Numbered from the stretch's first letter, positions 8,278 to 16,939 are shown. The stretch: 64,000 nucleotides of DNA from Methylocystis echinoides (GCF_040687965.1 NZ_CP156084.1:2294501-2358500), one strand, 5' to 3'. The notes: generated by a model not told the origin, from the sequence alone. Numbers and translations are program-made.

Positions 8278-10023
8278 TTACCGATCGAGAACTAAAGCCT
8301 CCCTCGCTACTTCTTTGCGCGTCTCATTATTAAAAGTCTTTACGAGTTGGTGCTTTTCGGGGTCATAGGTTACAGAGCCGTGCAAGCAGGCTTGTGCCAC
8401 CTTTGGATGTTCGGCCAGAAGCGTCTTATAATTTTTCTTTGTCCACTTTATCACGCAGACACGCAACGCGTATTCGTTGCGATCGAATAGGTGACGCCGA
8501 TCACCCGGCGTCAACCCGAGAACATGCAGGCAAAAGCCAAGATAACGAGCGCCCCTAAAATTGCCGGAATGCCGGATAATTTCGTCGTATATTAAGCGGC
8601 GCACTTTAAATCTAATTACGGAATACGTGTAACCATCGCGGAATGAGAATAGAACATCCCATGCGATGTTGTGCTGCACGTTCCAGCAAAGAGATGACGA
8701 AACATCGACGGTTCCCGCCTGCGAAATTAGACTCAAGATGGCATGAGCCAGTGCGTCATAAACATCGTGATACTTCTCTTTGCTCGGTCTAAGGGAACGC
8801 GCTTTGATGCCACTTTTACCAAGCAGAGTAACAGCTTCTTTCAAAAAATCCGCAACCGCCTCGAATCGCGCATATTCCGGTGACTTCCAACTAGCGCCTG
8901 CTAGGCTATTTATTTTGTAAACCTCATTAGCGCAGCTCTTGAGAGATCCAAGCAGCCGCGCAAAAGCGTAAGAATGGGTTTGATAGGGATTTTTTTCGAG
9001 ATACGCTTTAAAGAACGCTAGGCTAGCCCTTTTGAAGCCTTCCATTTGGATGGCGTCAAGGGTGTTTATAACCAAATAGTGCAAATCCAAGGGTGAGACG
9101 CTTTTCCTAGCGCAATGCTCGACTAACTCGTAAGATCCAAAGACTGCGCTCGTGATTGGTTTTGCATAGCCAAAGTATCCAGAACTATAGCCGCTCTCCT
9201 CTTGGTAAAACGCCGAGCCTGTGTTGACGATGAATTCTTCGCCGACATTTCGAGAGAATTGAGCGAACGGAGCGTCAGGATATTCAGCCGCGAGCATGAA
9301 ACATCGAATTGCAAAAGCGGGATCGCGTTCAACGATGAGATCGCAAAACCGCCGATCAGCGAGCGATAACAGCAGATCATGCGCACAAGCTTGATCAATG
9401 GACAACTTTGAAGGGTTGCGGTGAGAACTGACTTGCGCAGCTAGGCGAAAGATATCGTCCATTGTGAAGCCTAAGTCTTCGGCGATCGCCTGAAGCCGAT
9501 CTTTGTCTCCCTGATGAATGAAGCGAGTCGTCGCGTTGAAAAATTGCACCGCGTTTGCTCGCCGAAGCTGTGCCGGTCGGAGAAAGCATACCGAAACGAT
9601 ATAGATTACGAGGCCAAGAAAAAATGCGGCTAGTATAATTTTGATGTTGCCGTAATGATTAAGGAAATGGGGCAGGGGCAGCGCATTTTGAAACCAGAAT
9701 TCGGTTAGCAGCAAAATACAGGCTATAGTGCTAGCAGTCAGAATGGCAATCCTGCGTACATCGTAGCGCGTAACGTGGAGTCGATAGCGATAACGAAAAT
9801 CGGACACGTTAAACACGACGACAAGTAAGGCGAGCGTTGACAGGAATTGCGCTAGGCCGAAAACACTTGAAGTATCCGAAGTAGCCGGTTCGATTTGAAA
9901 GCCATCCCAATCCCGAAAGGCGCGAATCACAGAAGAATATATGCTCGTCACACAATTGGCGGCAGCGGAATCAATTATGTGGAGGTTTCGAATTTCATCA
10001 ATAACCGACTGAAGGGTGCGCAT
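8278..10023 (-). CDS. Large membrane-anchored protein of unknown function
   Basis: A 581-residue protein. The N-terminal third has a short leading helix followed by three hydrophobic segments (around residues 55-72, 92-110 and 125-145). The rest, about 420 residues, is soluble and predicted cytoplasmic, alpha-helical in character with aromatic and basic patches (for example YGHD-free; SLADRRFCDLIVERDPAF near 225). I recognise no catalytic motif and no family. Codon use is more A+T rich than the phage core, and the gene stands alone in the left cargo segment. A membrane anchor with a big cytosolic domain on a prophage is compatible with superinfection exclusion or abortive infection, but this is inference only. 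Confidence 0.75.
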   Translation of the reverse strand: MRTLQSVIDEIRNLHIIDSAAANCVTSIYSSVIRAFRDWDGFQIEPATSDTSSVFGLAQFLSTLALLVVVFNVSDFRYRYRLHVTRYDVRRIAILTASTIACILLLTEFWFQNALPLPHFLNHYGNIKIILAAFFLGLVIYIVSVCFLRPAQLRRANAVQFFNATTRFIHQGDKDRLQAIAEDLGFTMDDIFRLAAQVSSHRNPSKLSIDQACAHDLLLSLADRRFCDLIVERDPAFAIRCFMLAAEYPDAPFAQFSRNVGEEFIVNTGSAFYQEESGYSSGYFGYAKPITSAVFGSYELVEHCARKSVSPLDLHYLVINTLDAIQMEGFKRASLAFFKAYLEKNPYQTHSYAFARLLGSLKSCANEVYKINSLAGASWKSPEYARFEAVADFLKEAVTLLGKSGIKARSLRPSKEKYHDVYDALAHAILSLISQAGTVDVSSSLCWNVQHNIAWDVLFSFRDGYTYSVIRFKVRRLIYDEIIRHSGNFRGARYLGFCLHVLGLTPGDRRHLFDRNEYALRVCVIKWTKKNYKTLLAEHPKVAQACLHGSVTYDPEKHQLVKTFNNETRKEVAREALVLDR

Positions 10024-10402
10024 TGACCTTCCTTAAGCTTGGGGATTTCGCGGGGCCCTACAAGCGTTCATGAAAGATATCGAAAAGACAGATAAGGCAG
10101 CGGAAGGAAAGCGAAAAAAGCCCCGCGACGGAGTAGACTCGGCAGGCCCTTTGAGCGTTATACGGCGAGAAACTCGAGCCGCTTTGGCGGCGGCCTGCCC
10201 ACTTCGGCAAGCTTTATTTTCGCTTGGACGCAATCGCCTGCGTAACGAGACTGGTCTCATGAATGATGAATTTGGTGCTTCTCCGACGGCCATGTCCTGC
10301 GGATCATAGCAAAATTTTTGGAACGATGGATACGCTTCGAGCATTTACCGTCGAGATATGGTTGCTATTTTTTGACGCCCTTCTAGCCAAAGGGAGGCGA
10401 AG
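10024..10402. other. Intergenic stretch between divergent cargo genes
   Basis: Frames on both strands are open here but read as low-complexity basic sequence without ribosome-binding sites. Likely the promoter region for the 581-residue gene (leftward) and the small gene at 10403 (rightward). Confidence 0.4.
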
Positions 10403-10780
10403 ATGTTGGGTTTCAGATCTGACGGACTTTTCACCGCGCATTTTGACGGAGCCACAAATTTCGGAAGCCCTTATAGCCCAAAGCAGCGAACGTTAGCGGG
10501 GACGCTAATCGTCTCTCTTCTTCTAGCGTCGAATGCGATTGCTGAAACAGAATGCATTAAGGGAAGAACGGATATGCAACCAACCCCTCCAGGCGCGGCT
10601 ATCAGCAACATACGCGTATTCAAGGCCACAGGAAATTATGCTGCTCTCATGCTACGCGCACGACGCGAATTTAACAGTAATAATTACTTGGACAAAGCCT
10701 TTTCCTTCTGCCCCTGCCCCTGCCCCTGCCCCTGCGGAGGCACTGTTCCCGCCAAATCGCAGGGGTTTGCCTCCTCCTGA
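10403..10780 (+). CDS. Possible small exported protein with a hexanucleotide repeat
   Basis: The ATG follows a strong ribosome-binding site (GGGAGGCGAAG). The product of 125 residues has a hydrophobic segment TLIVSLLLASNAIAETE like an internal signal peptide with cleavage after AIA. Near the end, a TGCCCC repeat (four units plus, 10709-10735) encodes Cys-Pro pairs in this frame. In the +1 alternative frame (10533-10799) the same repeat encodes Ala-Pro, which looks more natural, so a frameshift or misassigned frame is possible. No family recognised. Confidence 0.4.
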   Translation: MLGFRSDGLFTAHFDGATNFGSPYSPKQRTLAGTLIVSLLLASNAIAETECIKGRTDMQPTPPGAAISNIRVFKATGNYAALMLRARREFNSNNYLDKAFSFCPCPCPCPCGGTVPAKSQGFASS

Positions 10781-10940
10781 AGCGGCTCTCGTAAAATGAC
10801 AACGATGAACTCAAGACGCGCGAGCAAAGCTCTCCGCGAGGATGCGCCAAGATGACGGAGCATATCCCATAGCACACTCCCGTCTCGCGGCTTTATATTA
10901 TTTGCTTTTGTGCTAGTACATAAGGAGAGGAAGAGGATCA

Positions 10941-11171
10941 ATGACGACGTCCAAGAAAGCCGATCCAGCACTATTCATGGAATTGAAGGCAGCGAGTGGA
11001 ACGCTGGGAGATGATCAGGAGCCTGTCCTTGGCCCAGGATGCTGCACGTTTGTGAAAAATGGAACGATTATCGGGTTGAGTAATGTTGGCAACAGGGAGA
11101 CTTGTGAGCAGATCGTAGCTAAGGCCGAAGGTAAGCTTATCTCGTATACACAGGGACAAGACTGTTCGTAG
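10941..11171 (+). CDS. Small hypothetical protein
   Basis: A 76-residue soluble protein whose ATG is preceded by AGGAGAGGAAGAGG, a strong purine-rich ribosome-binding site. It has four cysteines, two adjacent (GPGCCTF), one in NRETCEQ, and one as the penultimate residue. No signal peptide and no recognised domain. It lies upstream of, and co-directional with, the large secreted protein at 11376, but 204 bases separate them. Confidence 0.55.
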   Translation: MTTSKKADPALFMELKAASGTLGDDQEPVLGPGCCTFVKNGTIIGLSNVGNRETCEQIVAKAEGKLISYTQGQDCS

Positions 11172-11375
11172 CTTGCAAACCTAATTTGCGCGTTCTGCCG
11201 GTGTAGCGTTCCCTTCTCTGCCCTTACGAGGCGGTGGGCAGAAAAAACGCGCTTCGCCGTGAGTTCGTGCGCGGGTCTGCAGCGACTGTCAATTCCCTTA
11301 TTCCTTTTCGCGCTGCAGTCCTCGATTGGCTGACCATTAGGCTGCCGTTAACAACCAATTTAAGGGAGAAGAGAA

Positions 11376-13400
11376 ATGTCACGAAAGGCAGGCACGTTTT
11401 TGGCTATAACGTTGCTATTTTGTCAGTCCGCTAGCGGGGAAGAATTCAGGCAAGAAAATAAGAATCGAGGTATCAGTGAGGCCGTAAGCAACGAACCAGA
11501 GTTGTTGAAAGCTGCAGACCCTATTTTGGTCGCTTGGGCTCTTATGCAGGATAGGTTCGCGTATCTGAAAACTGTCGATACCGATAAAACTATTGATAAG
11601 AAGATAAGTAAATTAGTATTATATAACCCTAAACCTGGTCAAACACCTCCGGAGCAGGTAAAAACACTTCAAGCTGCAACAATTGCAAATATAGAAAAAC
11701 CGTACCCTGCTCCTACCAAGATTTGTACGGGTCAGCCGATCGACGTATCGAATTGTTGTGCAGAAAGTGTGAACCCGGATTGCCTGCTGCGAATTCGATG
11801 GGAGGAAGCACCAACTGAGGCTGGCCAAGGCATGCTTAAGTACGGGTTTTATTTATATTCATTGATGGACTTCGGGCGTGAACTCGCGAAAAGCTCGATT
11901 CTGGTAAAGTTGGCCGACATTCCGGGAGGGATATTTCCGGGGGGGAAACTACTATTCGTGTGGCCCTATTATGTTGGATCCGACAAATCCAAGATTTTGG
12001 TCACTCAAGTCGACGATGTAGTCGTTTCTAGAATGACAACTACGTTCGGTTACTTGCTGCCTCGTTTCCGGCAGGCTTTGGGTTCTCCTGCGGTAGGAAT
12101 GGATGCTTTCGCATGTTCGGCTTCGGGGTTCAATCCCGCCCTATGGGGAAGCGCACCAACGGGAAGCTTGCTAGCGGTTTCGCCTGGTTCACCAATCGAG
12201 GTTACTCATCCGCCGGGCGTGGGCGACTATTTTGCGACGGTCGAGTTGAACTCTCGTCCCGGAGTGACTCTCGTTAGATTTGCAAATAAGAACACGCCTC
12301 CGATCACGGGAGGCAATAGCCCTTTGATTAGTTATGTTGATAGCATCCCGACTGGCGCTGAATACTATCCTTGCCTAGGGAATGGCGCAACCGATGCTAT
12401 ACGACAGGGGAGAAACCTGCTAAACGCTCCCGCTAGCTCAGTCTGGTTCTTTCAGAGTATCTTCCTTCAAGCCGTTCTTTCAGAGTTTCTCGCGACTAAA
12501 CCATCTTTTGCTGCAGATCTGTTATCGCCAGCGCCTAGTGTCAGCAATAGTTTGAGTGCACAACTTTCGTCTATACCTGAGGAGACTGTCGATTTTGGGC
12601 AAGTCGCTGCCTCCGAGGGGCCGAATTGCAGGTCAGAATGTGACGCTGCAAGTCCACTATGCCTTCCTGTCACTTACCTTGGCGAAAAGCGATTGAGCCA
12701 ACTCCAGAAACTGCAGCAGGAGCTACTACGCAGGCAACCTTTCGAGATCACCCCTTCTAGACTGGGGCAAATATTTGATATGACGAGCGACCCATCCGTT
12801 GGATTGAGGGGAACAACATACGTCGATAAAGATAAGCTCATTAACGAAGGAAAGCCATCGACAATCCAGGCGGGAGATAACTCTAATCGGATGCTCTGGC
12901 TTCATGTGCCTGAAATTTTGAGCGGTAACATTCGAAAGAAGAGCAGCGACGCATACTCGGTCGATTTCACGGGAGAGCTCGCTCTCTTACAGATATCGGA
13001 TCGCGTCATAAATGATCAATATGGTGGTCGAGTAACTAATATCGTTACTAGCAAGGATGATGCTATCGTTGGCACAGAAAACGGTTGCTTTCAGCTTTTA
13101 TTCAAGCCCCCAAGCCCGGTAGAGCAAGTCACGAGATTAATAAAAATGTTTGGACAAGGTAAAGACCGGCGATCTGCATCGTCGTTACTGCGTTTACTGA
13201 CGATCAGTGATGATGATCCAAAAGAGAAACCCTGTTTGAAAGTTAGTGCGGGTTACGGCGGGATGTGTCCCCCTGCGGACTGCCCACCATATAATTTTAA
13301 GTGTGGGGATCAGTGTGTGATCGTAATTGGCCTAGGAGCAAATAAATACGCCGAAGCAAAGATGCGGGCTGAAACGGCTTCGGGGAAGACCTGCAACTAA
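11376..13400 (+). CDS. Large exported protein of unknown function
   Basis: A 674-residue protein with a clear Sec signal peptide (MSRKAGTFLAITLLFCQSASG, cleavage near residue 21); the ATG follows GGGAGAAGAGAA. The mature part contains cysteine pairs suggesting disulfides (IDVSNCCAES near residue 125, NCRSECDAASPLC near 415, and a Cys-rich C-terminus with MCPPADCPP and KCGDQC). There are no membrane segments beyond the signal. I recognise no family. A+T rich relative to phage core genes. It is the last cargo gene before the lysis cassette, which converges on it. Confidence 0.75.
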   Translation: MSRKAGTFLAITLLFCQSASGEEFRQENKNRGISEAVSNEPELLKAADPILVAWALMQDRFAYLKTVDTDKTIDKKISKLVLYNPKPGQTPPEQVKTLQAATIANIEKPYPAPTKICTGQPIDVSNCCAESVNPDCLLRIRWEEAPTEAGQGMLKYGFYLYSLMDFGRELAKSSILVKLADIPGGIFPGGKLLFVWPYYVGSDKSKILVTQVDDVVVSRMTTTFGYLLPRFRQALGSPAVGMDAFACSASGFNPALWGSAPTGSLLAVSPGSPIEVTHPPGVGDYFATVELNSRPGVTLVRFANKNTPPITGGNSPLISYVDSIPTGAEYYPCLGNGATDAIRQGRNLLNAPASSVWFFQSIFLQAVLSEFLATKPSFAADLLSPAPSVSNSLSAQLSSIPEETVDFGQVAASEGPNCRSECDAASPLCLPVTYLGEKRLSQLQKLQQELLRRQPFEITPSRLGQIFDMTSDPSVGLRGTTYVDKDKLINEGKPSTIQAGDNSNRMLWLHVPEILSGNIRKKSSDAYSVDFTGELALLQISDRVINDQYGGRVTNIVTSKDDAIVGTENGCFQLLFKPPSPVEQVTRLIKMFGQGKDRRSASSLLRLLTISDDDPKEKPCLKVSAGYGGMCPPADCPPYNFKCGDQCVIVIGLGANKYAEAKMRAETASGKTCN

Positions 13401-13408
13401 TCTCACCG

Positions 13409-13450
13409 TGGCAGTCACAGTGCCTCGAGGAGCGAGGCCTGTGACTGCCA
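13409..13450. terminator. Long hairpin between convergent cargo and lysis operons
   Basis: The left arm TGGCAGTCACAG(T)GCCTCG pairs with CGAGGCCTGTGACTGCCA across a 4-5 base loop, an 18-bp stem with one bulged T. It starts eight bases after the stop at 13400 and lies between the 3' ends of two converging transcripts, where a bidirectional stop is expected. There is no T-run on either side, so it may protect 3' ends rather than terminate by the intrinsic mechanism. Confidence 0.6.
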
Positions 13451-13518
13451 TGAATAACCTTTGGCGCTTCTGTAGCCCCGCATTGCTCTTGACACGGCAA
13501 GTGTCGTGCTTGTCGATT

Positions 13519-13782
13519 TTAGCCATTTTTGTGCTTCATTCCCTGGCGGACCCGCCGTCGGTCGAGAATCTTAAAGGTCATCTGCATTGCGAGCCACGCA
13601 CAGCCCAGAAAGGGTGCGACGTCAGTCGCGATGCCAGCCCAATCGTGCAATCTGTCTCGCCAAAGCGGCGTGGTGATCATGCCTCCCGCCACGATGTAGC
13701 CGATTTTCTCGGCCGCCGGGCTCGCGAAAGTTTCTACTGCATTGTGCAAATGATGCTGCGGTGTCGGCATTTTCGAACCCAT
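13519..13782 (-). CDS. Putative holin
   Basis: An 87-residue protein, the last gene of the late operon. It has a short polar N-terminus with histidines, two hydrophobic segments (KIGYIVAGGMITTPL and GIATDVAPFLGCAWLAMQMTF) and a basic C-terminal tail (RRRVRQGMKHKNG). Small size, two membrane segments, a charged tail and position next to endolysin and spanins fit a class II holin. No sequence family is recognised, so the call rests on architecture and context. Confidence 0.55.
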   Translation of the reverse strand: MGSKMPTPQHHLHNAVETFASPAAEKIGYIVAGGMITTPLWRDRLHDWAGIATDVAPFLGCAWLAMQMTFKILDRRRVRQGMKHKNG

Positions 13783-13902
13783 GACAGAAAATTAAGGGGT
13801 TTGGCCAAAAGCTGGCGCAACCGTCAGAAGCGGCCACATTCTGGCGGCCAGAGGCGCGCGGGCAGGACTCAATGCCCGCGTGTCTCGCTTGTCGTCGGAG
13901 GT

Positions 13903-14040
13903 TCACGCCCAGATCGCCGTCCAGGCAACAATGAGCGCGGCGAGGCGCGCCCAGCCCGCCCAGGGCGGCGGCCAAGCGCTTTCGGCAGGAAACAGATACA
14001 GCGCCGCCGCCGTCCCGAGGATCTTGAGGCCAACGATCAC
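13903..14040 (-). CDS. Small membrane protein of the lysis cassette
   Basis: A 45-residue frame starting at GTG 14040, which overlaps the stop of the upstream gene (GTGA), and ending at 13903. It has two hydrophobic stretches separated by a tryptophan- and proline-rich turn (AWPPPWAGW). Tight coupling and composition suggest it is translated and may be a second holin, antiholin or holin partner. It is too short for confident family assignment. Confidence 0.5.
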   Translation of the reverse strand: MIVGLKILGTAAALYLFPAESAWPPPWAGWARLAALIVAWTAIWA

Positions 14041-14267
14041 GACGGGCGCTCCTCGGGCGCTGGCGGGGCCAGCGCGCGCTCGGCCTCGTCGGCGGCGGCC
14101 GTCGCCTCGACGATCATGGCTTGCACGGCCGCCGGGTCCGGCTGCGCGGCGAGCTGCGCCGCCAGATTCCCATTGTGCTGGCGGATCGCCCCGACCGCCG
14201 ACACGAGCTGGCGATTCGCCGTGATGAGCCGGTCCATGGCCGACTTGAGATCGTCAATTTGCGCCAT
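14037..14267 (-). CDS. Small coiled-coil protein of the lysis region
   Basis: I chose the ATG at 14267 because it is preceded by GAGGGAAGAAACA; a longer frame exists upstream but reads as basic noise. The 76-residue product (MAQIDDLKSAMDRLITANRQ at its start) is helical, with heptad-like spacing, no membrane segment and an Ala/Pro-rich acidic end. It lies between spanin genes and a short membrane protein. Function unknown. Confidence 0.55.
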   Translation of the reverse strand: MAQIDDLKSAMDRLITANRQLVSAVGAIRQHNGNLAAQLAAQPDPAAVQAMIVEATAAADEAERALAPPAPEERPS

Positions 14268-14404
14268 TGTTTCTTCCCTCTCCGCGCACGCCTCCAGCTC
14301 CTCGAGCTGCTCCCAGGCGCGCCAAAAATCCACCGGCGAGGGAGACGCCGGCGCCGGGCGCGGCAGGCGCGCCCGACGGATTGCGTTGCGGCGGCGTAGG
14401 CCGC

Positions 14405-14689
14405 TTAAGGGGTCGCCGAGAAGTCCCGGCGCACGCTCGAATAGAAGGCCTGGCAATTCTCGACCCCGTGATTGGCCTTGATCGCCGCCGCCCGGTTCTG
14501 GAGGGCGAAGACGCGCGCGTCCTTACCCGGCGTCGGCTCGGGCAGCTCGGCCCCCTTGCACGAGGGGGCGAGCGGCGGCAGCGCCGGCCTAACGCTTTCC
14601 GGCGGCGTCGAGCCGGCGCACGCGGCGAGCAAAAGCGGCGTCAAGAGCGCAAGCGTCGACGACAACGGCTTTCGGCTTCGGCTGGGCAT
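14405..14689 (-). CDS. Outer-membrane spanin subunit (Rz1-like lipoprotein)
   Basis: Starts at ATG 14689 inside the Rz-like gene but in another frame, as lambda Rz1 does. The 94-residue product has a short basic N-terminus, a hydrophobic segment and a lipobox LLLAAC with the lipidated Cys at residue 24, then a proline-rich stretch. It would sit in the inner leaflet of the outer membrane and bind the inner-membrane spanin across the periplasm, fusing the membranes at lysis. It runs 184 bases past the end of the Rz-like gene, so it is overlapping rather than fully embedded. Confidence 0.75.
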   Translation of the reverse strand: MPSRSRKPLSSTLALLTPLLLAACAGSTPPESVRPALPPLAPSCKGAELPEPTPGKDARVFALQNRAAAIKANHGVENCQAFYSSVRRDFSATP

Positions 14690-15023
14690 AGGGCGCGTCT
14701 TTCTTGTGATTGGACGCCGCCTGAGCGGCGAGGTCGGCTTGCAGACGGTCAATTTCGGCCTGCATCGCGGCGGCCGCGCCGGCCGCCGCCTGGGCGCGCT
14801 GGCGATCCTGGGCGGCGATGGCGTCGGCGGCCGCGGCCTGGCGGGCGCGCTCCTGGATTTGAGCGCGGAGGCTGGCGGCCTCGCGGGCAGCCTCACGCGC
14901 GTCGCAGGCGCTCGAGGCTCGATGGTGGCCCCAGGCGAAGCACAGCGCGCCACCGATCGCCGCAAGCCCGATACGCGAGCTTGCAAGCGACCAGGCCGCC
15001 GAGAGGATCGAGAGCGCGCCCAT
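14589..15023 (-). CDS. Inner-membrane spanin subunit (Rz-like)
   Basis: A 144-residue protein with one N-terminal membrane segment (residues about 5-30, including IGLAAIGGALCFAWG) followed by a long alanine/glutamine/arginine-rich coiled coil (residues 40-100), the build of an i-spanin. It starts one base after the end of the endolysin gene and shares its 3' part with the Rz1-like gene in a different frame. Partner of the lipoprotein above. Confidence 0.75.
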   Translation of the reverse strand: MGALSILSAAWSLASSRIGLAAIGGALCFAWGHHRASSACDAREAAREAASLRAQIQERARQAAAADAIAAQDRQRAQAAAGAAAAMQAEIDRLQADLAAQAASNHKKDAPYAQPKPKAVVVDACALDAAFARRVRRLDAAGKR

Positions 15024-15848
15024 TTAGACCGCGACCTCGGTCATGAGCAGGGCGTCCTCGAGGCGCGCCGCTTGAATGCGCTGCGCCGCCCGATAGGCGA
15101 GATAGGCGAGGGCGGCGATCACCAGGCCGGCGCCGATCCCGAGCAGAAGCGGCGAATAGGTCGCGATCAGCTCGGAAATCGGCGCGCCCGAATCCCAACC
15201 CTGGGCGAGGTCTCGCGCCTGGTCGGCGTAGCCCTTGGCCTGGGTCGCCATGTCGAGGGCGTCGCCTACGCCGATCGTCAGCGCCCCGGATTTGATCTTG
15301 TCGGCGGCCGTGACCGTGCGCGAACCGGCCGCGCGCAGATAGTCGAGCGAGACGCTCTCGCCCTCGTGCATCTCCTCTGTCGCCACGAAGCGCACCGGCG
15401 CGCCAGGCGCTTCCGCCGACGTCGCCGCGAGGAATTGCCGATACTCGCCCAGGCGCCGCTTGCGAATCTCCCGGGGCTTGTTCCACATGAGGATGGCGTC
15501 GGCGGCGCCGCGATAATTGCCGGCGTTGAGCCGTTTGACGACTGTCGACTTCTGCGAAACCGCCGCCTCGATGTTGAAGGCGAGCGAAGCGAGCGCGTCG
15601 AATTGCCCTTGCGTCAGCGGAACGCGGACGTTCCGTTCGACGAGCTGCTCATAGTGCGGCAAATCCTTCGCCAGGATTTCGTCGACCTGGGCGCGAGTGA
15701 TCGTCATTCCCGGCGCCGGGAACGGCGGGCCGGCGGCGGCCGTGTGGCCGACGCCGATCGTCCAAATGCCCTTCGTGTCCGTGTAGGCCTTCGTCTTGAA
15801 ACCCTCGCGCTGTATGAGCAGCGCGCGGCCGGCCGCGCTCATTTTCAT
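15024..15848 (-). CDS. GH24 (T4-type) lysozyme, endolysin, with a C-terminal membrane segment
   Basis: Hydrolyses the beta-1,4 bond between MurNAc and GlcNAc. The catalytic triad is visible as E15, D24 and T30 (REGFKTKAYTD, then GIWTIGVGHT), with the same spacing as E11, D20 and T26 of T4 lysozyme. The catalytic domain ends by about residue 150. An extra C-terminal part holds a hydrophobic segment (LLLGIGAGLVIAALAYLAYRAA, residues about 235-256) and a short tail. This extension is unusual; it could anchor the enzyme in the inner membrane, as a SAR signal does at the N-terminus in other phages. Confidence 0.9.
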   Translation of the reverse strand: MKMSAAGRALLIQREGFKTKAYTDTKGIWTIGVGHTAAAGPPFPAPGMTITRAQVDEILAKDLPHYEQLVERNVRVPLTQGQFDALASLAFNIEAAVSQKSTVVKRLNAGNYRGAADAILMWNKPREIRKRRLGEYRQFLAATSAEAPGAPVRFVATEEMHEGESVSLDYLRAAGSRTVTAADKIKSGALTIGVGDALDMATQAKGYADQARDLAQGWDSGAPISELIATYSPLLLGIGAGLVIAALAYLAYRAAQRIQAARLEDALLMTEVAV

Positions 15849-15885
15849 CTTTTCTGCCTTTGGTTTGTGAGCGGAAAAAGGCGCG

Positions 15886-16080
15886 CTAATCGAGCGCGAA
15901 TGCGAGGCTTAGAAGCCGCCGGGCGTGAAGCTGTTCGACCTTGACGCGCAGCTCGCCGCAGAGCCACGGATAGACGCCAGCGACGCTTCGTCGCCAGGCG
16001 GCATCCAGCTCTTGCAGCGTCTTCGCGGCCGCAAAGGCGCGCGCCGCCTCGGCGAGAAATTGCGCGCGCGTCAAGGGCAT
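15886..16080 (-). CDS. Small hypothetical phage protein
   Basis: A 64-residue soluble helical protein (MPLTRAQFLAEAARAFAAAK at its start) between the endolysin and the fibre-like gene. Three bases separate it from the upstream stop, in keeping with the late operon. No domain recognised. Confidence 0.5.
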   Translation of the reverse strand: MPLTRAQFLAEAARAFAAAKTLQELDAAWRRSVAGVYPWLCGELRVKVEQLHARRLLSLAFALD

Positions 16081-16083
16081 GGG

Positions 16084-16920
16084 CTAGTCAAAGGCAGTTT
16101 CGATAACCGCGAACTGCAACACGGGTTGCTCGTTATTGTTGCCGGGGTTGAAAACCGTGATTTGGGCGACGCCCGCCTGGATCTTCACGCCGAAATAATA
16201 GACGCCCGCCGGATTTCCGGCGATGTTCATATTCAGATTGCTCGTCGCCTTGATCTTGTTATTCGTGAGCGCGAAAGTTTGTCCGGCCGACGAGCCGGCC
16301 CCGGAAAAGAGTGTAATGCGCCCGCTCTTCGCGTTGAGGGTGACGCCGGTCGTGCGGCTGGTCAATTGCGTGACGGTTCCGCCGGCGCCCTTGCCCGAGA
16401 CATATCCGATCCCGCCTTTAGCGAGAACCGATTGGTCCTGATCGACAAAGAGCGCGTCGACCGGCGTCGCCGTCCCGTTGGGCGTCGTCGCAATGACGGC
16501 GCGCGAGCCCTGTGACGTCGAGGACCAGTTTTCGGTCGCCTCGGCGCGCAGCGACGTCGGACGCAAGGCGTAGGCCGCGCCCCCCGTCGTGTAATAGCCG
16601 GACAGAACCAAGCGGCCGATAACATCGCCACTGAAGGTCGCGCCAGGACCGCCGGCCCAACCGTCCGCGTAGCGCAACCATATCTCGGGCGGCTCGGTAA
16701 AGCCGTCGAAGACCAAGAGATTCTTATTGTAGTTGTCGCTCGATTGCCAATGCTGGACCGTGCCGTCAGGCACGTTCGGCGCAATGTCTGGCTCGGCGTT
16801 AACCCGATAGGGGGCGGCGAGAAAGTCCTCGATAACAAAGCCGAGTTCGCGGATTAGATCAATGTCCGCGTCACCGACGAGCGGGAAGGCATTATTGAAG
16901 GCGCCGTCAATATCGGCCAT
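16084..16920 (-). CDS. Putative tail fibre or tail-tip-associated protein
   Basis: A 278-residue protein rich in Gly, Thr, Asn and Ser with beta-strand character, as in tail fibre and receptor-binding proteins. The N-terminus is acidic and helical; the C-terminal half (SGKGAGGTVTQLTSRTTGV onwards) resembles repetitive shaft sequence. It lies directly downstream of the J-like tip gene, the standard place for a host-binding protein. No specific family is recognised. Confidence 0.6.
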   Translation of the reverse strand: MADIDGAFNNAFPLVGDADIDLIRELGFVIEDFLAAPYRVNAEPDIAPNVPDGTVQHWQSSDNYNKNLLVFDGFTEPPEIWLRYADGWAGGPGATFSGDVIGRLVLSGYYTTGGAAYALRPTSLRAEATENWSSTSQGSRAVIATTPNGTATPVDALFVDQDQSVLAKGGIGYVSGKGAGGTVTQLTSRTTGVTLNAKSGRITLFSGAGSSAGQTFALTNNKIKATSNLNMNIAGNPAGVYYFGVKIQAGVAQITVFNPGNNNEQPVLQFAVIETAFD

Positions 16921-16939
16921 TTCAGCCTCGCGTTAGCTC

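Noticed and set aside
14472-15944. Long rightward frame of 490 codons
   Set aside because: Antisense to the spanin and endolysin genes, which are well supported.
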